This document shows, in pieces, positions 47,082 to 54,958 of a DNA stretch of 64,000 nt (position 1 is its first letter; each line of letters begins with the position of its first letter). A program made the position numbers and the translations under genes. The stretch is from Bradyrhizobium sp. JYMT SZCCT0180 (GTDB taxonomy: Bacteria; Pseudomonadota; Alphaproteobacteria; Rhizobiales; Xanthobacteraceae), in the NCBI RefSeq assembly GCF_018130165.1, contig NZ_JAFCLZ010000005.1:248001-312000 (forward strand), in the 5' to 3' direction. The notes under the pieces are model-generated. The model searched no databases. It was not told the DNA's origin and saw only the letters and a program-made list of their open reading frames with translations.

Positions 47082-47091
47082 CTGCATGCAA
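47082..47091. promoter_or_regulatory. CTGCATGCAA operator-like site upstream of the GntR gene
   Basis: CTGCATGCAA with A-rich flanks (AAACTGCATGCAATT), between the divergent importer operon and the GntR gene, about 70 bp upstream of the GntR start. Consistent with autoregulation by an FCD-type repressor; the protein-site link is inferred. Confidence 0.55.
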
Positions 47092-47161
47092 TTCAGGCGC
47101 TCAATTGTCGTCCATTTGTGATATGAGGGCGCATTCGAAGCACTTCTCCAGGGATTCGCTG

Positions 47162-47920
47162 ATGGCGCCTCGTTCGGCCGGCAAGACTGCGGAATCATCC
47201 GACAAGGTCGGGGTGATCTGCCGCGCGCTGCGCCGCGCCATCATCGAGCAGGCGTTGGAGCCCGGCGCAAAACTGCCGGAGGATTCGCTCGGCGAACGCT
47301 TCGGCGTCAGCCGCACCATTGCACGCCATGCGCTGGGGCAACTGGCCGCGGAAGGCCTCGTCGAACTTCGCCGCAACCGGATCGCTGTCGTGGCAACGCC
47401 AAGCTGGCAGGAAGCCCGCGACGCCTTTGACATCCGGATCGAACTCGAACGCCTCGTGGTGCGTCAGCTCGCCGGCAAGCTGACCAAAGCCCAGATCGCG
47501 ACGCTGAACGCCCACGTCGACGCCGAGGATGGCGCCCGCGACGGCACCGACGCGGTATCCATTCGTCTTGCGACCGAGTTCCACATCCTGCTCGCGCAGA
47601 TGACGAACAGCCCGATCCTGGTCCGCTACGTCAGCGAAGTCGCCTATCGCTGCTGCCTGACGCTATCCCTGTACAGCCGCCCGCATTCGTCGGAATGCGC
47701 CATCAACGAGCACCGCGCGATTATCGCAGCCCTCGTCAAGGGCGATGAGGCCAAGGTGATGAGCCTGATGCACAGCCATCTGGATTCCGTGGCGAACCGG
47801 GCCCTGGTGGCGCCGGCCCCGCAGCGCGGCCGCGATTTGCTGGATATTCTGGCGCCGTATGCCGATGAGGGCGAGAGCGAGCGCGTCGTGAAAATGCCGA
47901 AGGTGGTGAGGGCGAGGTAG
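47162..47920 (+). CDS. GntR family regulator, FCD (FadR-type) subfamily
   Basis: A 252-residue repressor-type protein. The N-terminal winged helix (about 14-78) reads VICRALRRAIIEQALEPGAK, LPEDSLGERFGVSRTIARHA, LGQLAAEGLVELRRNRIAVV. The FCD ligand domain follows (about 85-230) with FDIRIELERLVVRQLA, ATEFHILLAQMTNS and INEHRAIIAALVKGDEAKV, in which His/Asp metal-ligand positions are typical. ATG 47162 is preferred; ATG 47123 would add 13 residues. It is divergent from the importer and sits beside sites of the TGCATGCA type, suggesting it controls the importer, the NTF2-like gene and the amidohydrolase at 48658. The effector is unknown. Confidence 0.9.
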   Translation: MAPRSAGKTAESSDKVGVICRALRRAIIEQALEPGAKLPEDSLGERFGVSRTIARHALGQLAAEGLVELRRNRIAVVATPSWQEARDAFDIRIELERLVVRQLAGKLTKAQIATLNAHVDAEDGARDGTDAVSIRLATEFHILLAQMTNSPILVRYVSEVAYRCCLTLSLYSRPHSSECAINEHRAIIAALVKGDEAKVMSLMHSHLDSVANRALVAPAPQRGRDLLDILAPYADEGESERVVKMPKVVRAR

Positions 47921-47925
47921 CTGTT

Positions 47926-48063
47926 CTCCCTCGCCCCGCGCTTGCGGGGAGAGGGTTGGGGTGAGGGGCTCTATCCTCACGGTGAAGACTATCGAAGGAC
48001 CTGTACCCCCTCACCCGGATTGCACTGCGTGCAATCCAACCTCTCCCCGCAAGCGGGGCGAGG
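47926..48063. repeat. palindromic intergenic repeat, CCTCTCCCCGC family, copy 2
   Basis: About 138 bp with the same nested hairpins as 12531-12666: CGCGCTTGCGGGGAGAGGG at the left, GGTGAGGGG, CCCCTCACCC, ATTGCACTGCGTGCAAT, and CTCTCCCCGCAAGCGGGG at the right. It lies between convergent genes. Confidence 0.85.
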
Positions 48064-48072
48064 TAAGAAAGC

Positions 48073-48492
48073 TCACGCCTCAATCCCTCTCTGAATTAGA
48101 ATTCGCTCCGCGCTGTCGTTCCAGACGTCCATCTTGACGATCTGGCCACCCCGCACGACGAAGCGATCGACATAGCGGTTGCCCTCGAATGGCGTGCCGT
48201 CGATCCATTCGCCGTACAGCGTGCCGACGCTGTAGACCACGGTCTCGTCCGCCCCCGGACAGACATCAAAACGATCCATCTTCTTCTTGACCCAGCGATA
48301 GCGCGCCGCGTTGAAGCCGGTCGGCCCGCGCGGATGATCGAATTCGCGCCCGCCGGTGAAGGTGATGATGGTGCCTGGCTTCATGTAGGCCGCCGCGGCA
48401 TCGGGATCCGGGATCATCGAGGCCGTGAGGTAGGCTTCGACCACTTCGGCGTCCGAAAGGGGGCGATCTTCAGCTTTGGCAGCAATGGACAT
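48073..48492 (-). CDS. SnoaL/NTF2-like protein
   Basis: A 139-residue protein with the NTF2-like fold pattern: N-terminal helices (DAEVVEAYLTASMIPDPDAA), then TIITFTGGREFDHPRGPTGF, VVYSVGTLYGEWIDGTPFEG, and NRYVDRFVVRGGQIVKMDVW. Members are often limonene-epoxide-hydrolase-like enzymes or ligand-binding proteins; activity is not assignable. Its upstream region carries a TTGCATGCAC site at 48536-48545, shared with the divergent amidohydrolase, linking it to the GntR group. Confidence 0.75.
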   Translation of the reverse strand: MSIAAKAEDRPLSDAEVVEAYLTASMIPDPDAAAAYMKPGTIITFTGGREFDHPRGPTGFNAARYRWVKKKMDRFDVCPGADETVVYSVGTLYGEWIDGTPFEGNRYVDRFVVRGGQIVKMDVWNDSAERILIQRGIEA

Positions 48493-48535
48493 GGCAGTTT
48501 CTCCTGATGGGAGACCTTACAATCGGACCTTCAAA

Positions 48536-48545
48536 TTGCATGCAC
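48536..48545. promoter_or_regulatory. TTGCATGCAC operator-like site in a divergent promoter region
   Basis: TTGCATGCAC lies 44 bp upstream of the NTF2-like gene. A weaker relative, CTGCACACAA, lies at 48572-48581, about 77 bp upstream of the amidohydrolase at 48658. Both fit the YTGCAYRCAA pattern seen around 47 kb. Confidence 0.55.
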
Positions 48546-48657
48546 ATATTTTGAACAGTTTGGCCTAGAAACTGCACACAATCTGGGGCTGCCTCCAAAG
48601 CACTCTTTCGCTAGGCTCCCCTCACCTCAAACCAGCCTGGAAACAGCTAGAGTCCTG

Positions 48658-49899
48658 ATGAGCGCGCGAACCGCCTTCGACCTGATCTTCCGCAACGCCC
48701 GGACCCGGGCTTCCGCCACCCCGGTCGATATCGGCGTATCCGAGGGGCGGATCGCCGCCATCGAGGCACATCTGGCCTGCGACGCACCCGAGATCGAAGT
48801 CGGCGGCAAGCTCGCTTTGCCCGGCTTCGTCGACACCCACATCCACCTCGACAAGGCCTGCCTGCTCGGCCGCTGCGGGCACGACCATGCCACCGTGGGC
48901 GAGGCGATCGCTGCGGTTGCCGCCATGAAGCGCGATTTCACCGTCGAGGACGTCTATGCCCGCGGCGCGCGGGTGCTCGAACGCGCCATCGTGCACGGCA
49001 CCACACGGATGCGCACGCATGTCGAAATCGATCCACGCATCGCGCTGCGCGGCTTCGAGGCGGTCAAGGCATTGAAGCGCGACTATGCCTGGGCGATCGA
49101 TCTGTCGATCTGCGTGTTCCCGCAGGAAGGCCTGACCAACGATCCCGGCGCGGAAGAACTCCTGGTCGCGGCGCTGCGCGACGGCGGCGAAGCGATCGGC
49201 GGCTGTCCCTATATGGACACCGACCCGAACGCGCATCTCGAAAGGCTGTTCGATCTCGCGCAGGAATTCGACGTCGATGTCGACCTGCATCTCGACTTCG
49301 ATCTCGATCCGTCCTGGTGGCATCTGGAGGAAGTCTGCCGGCAAACCGAGCGGCGCAACTATCACGGCCGTGTCGCCATCGGTCACGCGACTAAGCTCTC
49401 CGCACTGCCACCGGATCGCCTCAAGGCCGCAACCGAACGGCTGGCCAAGGCTGGCGTCGCCGTGACCGTGCTGCCGGCGACCGACCTCTATCTGATGGGC
49501 CGCGACGCCACCCACAATGCGCCACGCGGCCTCACCGTGGCGCACCGGCTGGTCGAGAACGGCGTGCTGTGTTCGGTCGCGACCAACAACGTGCTCAATC
49601 CGTTCACGCCGTTCGGCGATGCGTCGCTGCTGCGCATGGCCAATTTCTACGCCAATGTCGCCCATGCCGGGATCAGCGAATTCGACGCCTGTCTCGATCT
49701 GGTCACCGACTTGCCGGCGCGCCTGATGAACCTGCGGGACTACGGCATCGCGCCGGGCAATCCCGCCGATCTTGTCATCCTCGACACCGACACCGGTCCG
49801 AACGCGATCGCAGAACTGCCCGACGTGCTGATGGGCTTCAAGAACGGGCGTCAGGTGTTCGAGCGACGCCAACCGACGCTGTTTCGGCCGCAGGCTTAG
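48658..49899 (+). CDS. amidohydrolase, cytosine deaminase-like
   Basis: A 413-residue amidohydrolase of the cytosine deaminase branch. The metal site begins FVDTHIHLDKACLLG (HxHLDK is characteristic), followed by RMRTHVEIDPRIALRG, VDLHLDFDLDPSWW, VAIGHATKLS and VATNNVLNPFTPFGDAS, the last near the catalytic Asp position. It should deaminate or hydrolyse a cyclic nitrogen compound in the cytoplasm. Divergent from the NTF2-like gene with the operator-like sites between them. Exact substrate not assigned. Confidence 0.87.
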   Translation: MSARTAFDLIFRNARTRASATPVDIGVSEGRIAAIEAHLACDAPEIEVGGKLALPGFVDTHIHLDKACLLGRCGHDHATVGEAIAAVAAMKRDFTVEDVYARGARVLERAIVHGTTRMRTHVEIDPRIALRGFEAVKALKRDYAWAIDLSICVFPQEGLTNDPGAEELLVAALRDGGEAIGGCPYMDTDPNAHLERLFDLAQEFDVDVDLHLDFDLDPSWWHLEEVCRQTERRNYHGRVAIGHATKLSALPPDRLKAATERLAKAGVAVTVLPATDLYLMGRDATHNAPRGLTVAHRLVENGVLCSVATNNVLNPFTPFGDASLLRMANFYANVAHAGISEFDACLDLVTDLPARLMNLRDYGIAPGNPADLVILDTDTGPNAIAELPDVLMGFKNGRQVFERRQPTLFRPQA

Positions 49900-49910
49900 G
49901 CTCGGCACCG

Positions 49911-50036
49911 TGGCCTCGTCCTTCGAGACGCCGCTTCGCGGCTCCTCAGGATGAGGTTCAATAGTTCACACGGCGTGGCCTTAGCCCCTCATGGTGAGGA
50001 GCGCGGCTACGCCGCGCGTCTCGAACCACGAGGCCA
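49911..50036. repeat. palindromic intergenic repeat, CTCATCCTGAGGAG family, copy 2
   Basis: Nested arms GTGGCCTCGT / ACGAGGCCA, CTTCGAGACGCCGC.. / ..CGCGCGTCTCGAA and CTCCTCAGGATGAGG / CCTCATGGTGAGGAG. It occupies the first half of the spacer between the amidohydrolase and the enolase-superfamily gene. The remaining 100 bp (50037-50138) shows no clear promoter. Confidence 0.8.
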
Positions 50037-50138
50037 GACTGCCGATCCGCATTGGTGACCTGCTGCCACCCGCGATTGACGCCCCTGCCAATCCGTTGTT
50101 GTTATCGATCAACGAAAACAACAGCCGGGCAGGAAATC

Positions 50139-51353
50139 ATGACCAAATCATCCACCATCAGAAGCGTCGAAACGCTCGCCTGCGACGCCGGCTGGCGCAA
50201 TTACCACTTCGTCAAGATCATGACCGAAGACGGCATCGTCGGCTGGAGCGAGTACGACGAGGGTTTTGGCGCGCCCGGCGTCACGGCGGCGATCGAGCGG
50301 CTGTCGGCGCGGGTGGTCGGCAAGAACGCCTTCCAGCACGAGCGGATTTACGCGGAACTGTTTGCCGCAACGCGCCCTGCCGCCGGCGGCGTGGTGGCGC
50401 TGGCGCTCGGCGCCATCGAGAACGCGCTGCTCGACGTCAAGGCGAAGGCGCTCGGCGTGCCCTGCTATGAACTGCTGGGTGGAAAAATCCGCGACCGCGT
50501 CCGGGTCTACTGGTCGCATTGCGCGACCTGGCGCATCAATCATCCGGATTGGTTCAAGCCCGCGATCACCGATCTCGATGGCGTCAAGTCGATCGGTCGC
50601 GAAGTCCGCGAAAAGCGCTTCACCGCGATGAAGACCAACATCTTCGTCTATACCGACGGCAAGCCGCAGGGCTGGCGGCCAGGTTTCGGCGCACCGTTCC
50701 AGCCGGAGATCAATGTCGACCGCACGGTAATCCGCAATCTCTGCATGCACCTCGAAGCTATCAGGGACGGCGCCGGGCCCGATGTCGATCTGCTGCTCGA
50801 CCTCAACTTCAACGCCAAGACCGAGGGCTATCTGAAGATCCTGCGCGCGATCAAGGATATGGATATGTTCTGGGTCGAGATCGACACCTTCAATCCGCAG
50901 GCGCTGGGCTACATTCGCCGCCAGAGCCCGCATCCGATCTCATCCTGCGAGACGCTGCTGGGCCTGCGCGAATTCCTGCCCTACTTCAACGAACAGGCAA
51001 TGGATGTCGCGATCATCGACACGCCATGGAACGGGGTGTGGCAATCGATGAAGATCGCGGCCGCCGCCGAGCATTTCGAGGTCAACGTCGCCCCGCATAA
51101 TTTCTACGGCCATCTCTGCACCATGATGAACGCGCATTTCTGCGCCGCGGTGCCGAACTTGCGGATCATGGAAACCGATATCGACCGGCTGGCGTGGGAC
51201 CACGAACTGTTCACCCATCTGCCCGAGATCGTCGACGGCCACCTCGTGATTTCCGATCGGCCGGGCTGGGGCACCGAACCCAACGAGGAAGGCCTGCGCG
51301 CCCATCCGGCAAAGAGCAAGGGCGGGTTGTTGAACTACGGACAGAAGAAGTAG
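50139..51353 (+). CDS. mandelate racemase/muconate lactonizing enzyme family protein
   Basis: A 404-residue enolase-superfamily enzyme. Predicted Mg2+ ligands are D221 (LLLDLNF), E247 (MFWVEID) and E271 (ISSCETLLG); a catalytic Lys candidate is K165 (FTAMKTNIFV) and the His/Asp dyad H320 (NVAPHNFYGH) with D294 (AIIDTPWNG). Such enzymes abstract an alpha proton from a carboxylate, for example sugar-acid dehydratases. ATG 50139 follows AGGAAATC; a longer frame to 50052 is less likely. The neighbouring genes do not reveal the substrate. Confidence 0.88.
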   Translation: MTKSSTIRSVETLACDAGWRNYHFVKIMTEDGIVGWSEYDEGFGAPGVTAAIERLSARVVGKNAFQHERIYAELFAATRPAAGGVVALALGAIENALLDVKAKALGVPCYELLGGKIRDRVRVYWSHCATWRINHPDWFKPAITDLDGVKSIGREVREKRFTAMKTNIFVYTDGKPQGWRPGFGAPFQPEINVDRTVIRNLCMHLEAIRDGAGPDVDLLLDLNFNAKTEGYLKILRAIKDMDMFWVEIDTFNPQALGYIRRQSPHPISSCETLLGLREFLPYFNEQAMDVAIIDTPWNGVWQSMKIAAAAEHFEVNVAPHNFYGHLCTMMNAHFCAAVPNLRIMETDIDRLAWDHELFTHLPEIVDGHLVISDRPGWGTEPNEEGLRAHPAKSKGGLLNYGQKK

Positions 51354-51370
51354 GCGCTGCGCTTTTGCTC

Positions 51371-51459
51371 CGTCATGGCCGGGCTTGTCCCGGCCATCCA
51401 CGTCTTTCTTATTCGCCGCACCAAAGACGTGGATGCCCGGGACAAGCCCGGGCATGACG
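51371..51459. repeat. palindromic repeat, CGTCATGGCCGGGCTTG family
   Basis: Arms of 36 nt (51371-51406 and 51424-51459) are inverted with two mismatches around a 17-nt loop. It lies between the convergent ends of the enolase-superfamily gene and the LIV-type binding protein and is likely a bidirectional transcription end. Confidence 0.85.
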
Positions 51460-51469
51460 AGTTCGGGGT

Positions 51470-52705
51470 TCAATTATCGCCCGGCTTGCTCGCAAACGCG
51501 CTCTCGATCACGTCGCCGATCGGCTGCCAGGCGTTGCCATCGAATTGCACCAGCCGCATCTGCTTGATGGGATGAAAATCCGCAGGTCCCGTGTTGATGG
51601 CAATGCCGGGCAAAACGACCGGGCTCTGATAATTCTTCAGCGACGCGGCCTGCCGCATGATGTTCTCGCGTGACAGGTCGTCGCCGCACTGGGCCAATAC
51701 CTCGACCAGGGTTTCGGCCGCGGCATAGCCGAAGATGGCGTAACTATCCTCCCTGTCGCCGTCGGGATAATACTTGTCCATGAATGACAGCCACGCCTTG
51801 ATCGAAGGATCCTCCTTCCAGGTGGTGTCGCCGGCGTCCTTGAGGAACGAGGTCGAGATCACGCCCGTGGCGTTCGCAAGCCCGGCAGGTCTCAGCGCAT
51901 TCGCGATCGATGCCGCCGCATTGACCAGCACCACCACCGGATACCAACCCAGTTCGGCCGCTCTGCGGATCGCGCGCGCCGAGATTGGCGGCGCGCAATT
52001 GAGCACGAGTACTTCGGCTCCGGAATTCTTGAGGATGTCGACCTGGGCATCGATCGACATATCGGCCTCGATGGCGATATCAGCCACGATCATGCGGGCC
52101 GTGACGCCGAGCCCTTCCTGCAATCCCCTGAACAGATCGCGTCCGAACTGATCGTTCTGCCAGAGCACCGCGATTTTGCGATCGGGATAGGAGGCCTGGA
52201 TGTAGTTGGCGTAAATCCGTCCCTCGGCACGAAACGTCGGCTGCCAGCCCATCGACCACGGAAACCGCTTCGGGTGCGCCCACTCCTCGTCGCCGGACGC
52301 GACAAAGAGTTGCGGCACGTTCTTCTCGTTGAGGTAGGTCCGCGTCGCCAGATTGCTCGGCGTACCGAACGAGCCGAACATCAGCAGCACGTTCTCCTGT
52401 TCCACCAGTTGGCTTGTGTGCTCGGCTGCCATTCTTGGATTGGAACTGTCGTCACGGGAGATGAATTTGATCTTGCGGCCGTTGATGCCGCCGCGATCAT
52501 TGATCATGTCAAAATAGGCAGCTTCAGCCCTGCCAATCGCCGCGAATGCAGCCAGCGGCCCGCTATAGGGCATGATGTTGCCTATGCGGATTTCGGTATC
52601 GGTGACGCCGCCGCCATGGGCCTGACGTGCTGATATCGGAATGCCGGCGAACAGCGCGGCGGCTAACAGGGCCAGGATCGTTCCAGTTTCTTTTATTGTT
52701 TTCAT
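51470..52705 (-). CDS. LIV-type ABC transporter substrate-binding protein
   Basis: A 411-residue Peripla_BP_6 receptor with a signal peptide (MKTIKETGTILALLAAALFA). The mature part contains GGVTDTEIRIGNIMPYSGPL, FDMINDRGGINGRKIKFISR and VLWQNDQFGRDLFRGLQEGL. It lacks adjacent permease and ATPase genes, so it must use a LIV system encoded elsewhere. It lies downstream of hyuA on the same strand after a repeat, so the ligand may be a hydantoin-like compound (inference). Confidence 0.9.
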   Translation of the reverse strand: MKTIKETGTILALLAAALFAGIPISARQAHGGGVTDTEIRIGNIMPYSGPLAAFAAIGRAEAAYFDMINDRGGINGRKIKFISRDDSSNPRMAAEHTSQLVEQENVLLMFGSFGTPSNLATRTYLNEKNVPQLFVASGDEEWAHPKRFPWSMGWQPTFRAEGRIYANYIQASYPDRKIAVLWQNDQFGRDLFRGLQEGLGVTARMIVADIAIEADMSIDAQVDILKNSGAEVLVLNCAPPISARAIRRAAELGWYPVVVLVNAAASIANALRPAGLANATGVISTSFLKDAGDTTWKEDPSIKAWLSFMDKYYPDGDREDSYAIFGYAAAETLVEVLAQCGDDLSRENIMRQAASLKNYQSPVVLPGIAINTGPADFHPIKQMRLVQFDGNAWQPIGDVIESAFASKPGDN

Positions 52706-52814
52706 GAACATGGCCTCACGCTAACTCAAGCTTGTGACGCCTAACCCAGCGCTGGCGAGCATACTGCCCAAACCGGCGCTGTTGGAAATCAATTTTTGTG
52801 TTCAGCGCAGATGG

Positions 52815-52901
52815 GTAGGGTGGGCAAAGGCGCACTTGCGCCGTGCCCACCATCACGAGCACGCAAGGAATGGTGGGCACGCTTCGCTTTGCCCACCCTA
52901 C
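52815..52901. repeat. palindromic intergenic repeat, GTAGGGTGGGCAAAG family, copy 2
   Basis: Outer arms GTAGGGTGGGCAAAG (52815-52829) and CTTTGCCCACCCTAC (52887-52901) are perfect inverted repeats, with inner CGTGCCCACCAT / ATGGTGGGCACG. It separates hyuA from the LIV-type binding protein. The inner loop differs from copy 1 at 8463. Confidence 0.85.
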
Positions 52902-52913
52902 GGCGCGTCACCA

Positions 52914-54956
52914 TCAGCGCAGGGTTATATCCAGCCACCCCAGCGCATTAACGCTGACACGGTCGCCGGTATCGATCAGCACCGTGGTGGTTTCCGCCTC
53001 AATGATGGCAGGACCAGTGAAGGAATGACCGGGCTGCAGCGCATCGAGCGCATAGACCGGCACCTCGCGCCAGCCGCCAAAGAACGCCTGTCGCTTGCCG
53101 CGTGGCGCGCAAGCGCTGGCAGATGCTGCCGGCCGCGTATTCTGATCGTTTGGCGCAACAGTGCCGACCGCCGCGACGCGCGCATTGACGAACACGACCT
53201 CCTGGCCGGGCGACGCGTAGGTATAAAGTTCCTCGTGCTTGCGATGGAAGCGCTGCTCGATCCGGTCGACGAGGTCGGCCGCATTCCAGTCGAGACCGTC
53301 AAGCGAAACGTCGATCTCGAAGATCTGCTCGCCGTAACGCATTTCGGCGGAACGTTCGATCGACAGCGGCCCGTTGAACCATGAGCGCAGCCGACCGGCG
53401 GCCGCCTGCTCCAGTTCGGCGAACAGCTCACGCACTTCGCCGGCTGAAATGCGTGCCGCCTTGCCGTAATGCGTGCGGCTCATCTCATAGTGCAGATCGC
53501 TGGTCAGCATTCCCCATGCCGACAGCACGGAGGCCACCGTCGGCACGATGATGCGCTTGATCTCCAGTTCGCGCGCGACTTCGGCCCCGTGCAGACCCGC
53601 TGCGCCGCCGAAACTCAGCAGCGCGAATTTCCTGGGATCGACGCCGCGCCGCAACGTCATCAACCGGATGCCGTCGGCCATGTTCAAATTGATCATGCGG
53701 TAAATGCCGGCGGCGGCCTCGACGCGCGAGAGCTCCATGGATGCGCCGACGCGGTCGACCGCAGCTTCCGACGCCGCGCGGTCCAGCGGGCGCTGCCCGC
53801 CCATGAAGGCCGCCGCATCGAGATAGCCGAGCACGACATTGGCGTCGGTGACGGTCGCCGCCTGCCCGCCATTGCCGTAACAGGCCGGGCCCGGAATCGA
53901 GCCGGCACTTTCCGGACCGACCCGCAGCGTGCGGCTGCCATCGACGCTGGCGATCGAACCGCCGCCAGCGGCGATGCTCGCAATATCGAGGCTGCGCAAC
54001 GCGATGCGCTGGCCCGCGAGGAGGCCATCGGCGGAGAGCGAGGCCTGCCCGTCCGAAATCAGCGAGATGTCCGTGCTGGTTCCACCCATGTCGAACGGCA
54101 CCAGATCGGGAATACCCAACAATTCAGCACAGCGCCGGCCGCCCGACATCCCGCCCGCTGGCCCCGACAGCACCGTGCCCGCGGCGAGGCGTGAGGCTTC
54201 CTCGACCGGCGCCATGCCGCCATGCGACAGGATCACGAACAGGCTGCCCTTGAGGCCGGCCTCCTTCAGGCGCCGTTCGAGATTGGTGAGATAGCGCCGG
54301 ACGATCGGTTCGACATAGGCGTTCACGATCGTGGTCGAGACGCGCTCATACTCCTTGATCTGCGGCAGCACGTCGCTGGAACGCGACACGCTGACGTCAG
54401 GCAACTCCCTGGCCAGGCGCTCGACCACGGCGAGTTCGTGGACGGGATTGAGATAGGAATGCAGGAAGCAGATCGCGACCGAGGTGGCGCCGGATTTCCG
54501 GATGCCGGCGATGGCCTCGTCAAGCGAGCGCTGATCCAGCGCAGTCAAAACCTCGCCATTCGCCTTCAGCCGCTCGCGAACGCCAAAACGCAGTTCGCGC
54601 GGTACCAAGGGCTCCGGCGGCGGCGAGCGCAGATCGTAGCGATCGGGCTTGAGGCCTTCGCGCATTTCGATGACGTCGCGATGGCCCTCGGTGGTCAGCA
54701 GCGCGACCTTGGCGCCCTTGCGCTCCAGCAACGCGTTGGTCGCAACTGTCGTCCCGTGCACCAGCCGATCGGTGACGGCGAGCATTTCCGCGCGTGTCGT
54801 GTTCAGCCGCCGCGCCAGTTCTTCCAGGCCGGTCATGACGCCGATCGATTGGTCGGCCGGCGTGGATGGCGATTTTGCGAATATCGTGCGCCCGGTCGCA
54901 TCCGTGGCCACGAGATCAGTGTAGGTTCCGCCGACGTCAACTCCGATTGTGTACAT
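52914..54956 (-). CDS. hyuA: hydantoinase/oxoprolinase subunit A
   Basis: A 680-residue HyuA-type protein. The N-terminal ASKHA-type ATP-binding motif is MYTIGVDVGGTYTDLVATD; VHGTTVATNALLERKGAKVA and GHRDVIEMREGLKPDRYDLR are hydantoinase A signatures; PFDMGGTSTDISLI is the second phosphate-binding loop. With HyuB it would open a cyclic amide using ATP, as in N-methylhydantoinase, 5-oxoprolinase or related carboxylases. ATG 54956 lies 3 bp after the hyuB stop. The specific ring substrate is not determined. Confidence 0.9.
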   Translation of the reverse strand: MYTIGVDVGGTYTDLVATDATGRTIFAKSPSTPADQSIGVMTGLEELARRLNTTRAEMLAVTDRLVHGTTVATNALLERKGAKVALLTTEGHRDVIEMREGLKPDRYDLRSPPPEPLVPRELRFGVRERLKANGEVLTALDQRSLDEAIAGIRKSGATSVAICFLHSYLNPVHELAVVERLARELPDVSVSRSSDVLPQIKEYERVSTTIVNAYVEPIVRRYLTNLERRLKEAGLKGSLFVILSHGGMAPVEEASRLAAGTVLSGPAGGMSGGRRCAELLGIPDLVPFDMGGTSTDISLISDGQASLSADGLLAGQRIALRSLDIASIAAGGGSIASVDGSRTLRVGPESAGSIPGPACYGNGGQAATVTDANVVLGYLDAAAFMGGQRPLDRAASEAAVDRVGASMELSRVEAAAGIYRMINLNMADGIRLMTLRRGVDPRKFALLSFGGAAGLHGAEVARELEIKRIIVPTVASVLSAWGMLTSDLHYEMSRTHYGKAARISAGEVRELFAELEQAAAGRLRSWFNGPLSIERSAEMRYGEQIFEIDVSLDGLDWNAADLVDRIEQRFHRKHEELYTYASPGQEVVFVNARVAAVGTVAPNDQNTRPAASASACAPRGKRQAFFGGWREVPVYALDALQPGHSFTGPAIIEAETTTVLIDTGDRVSVNALGWLDITLR

Positions 54957-54958
54957 CG

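Noticed and set aside
42658..49899. The two amidohydrolases as the missing enamidase of the nicotinate route
   Set aside because: Their motifs point to the guanine/cytosine deaminase branches rather than the dihydropyrimidinase-like enamidase, and they sit next to a different regulator motif, 25 kb away.
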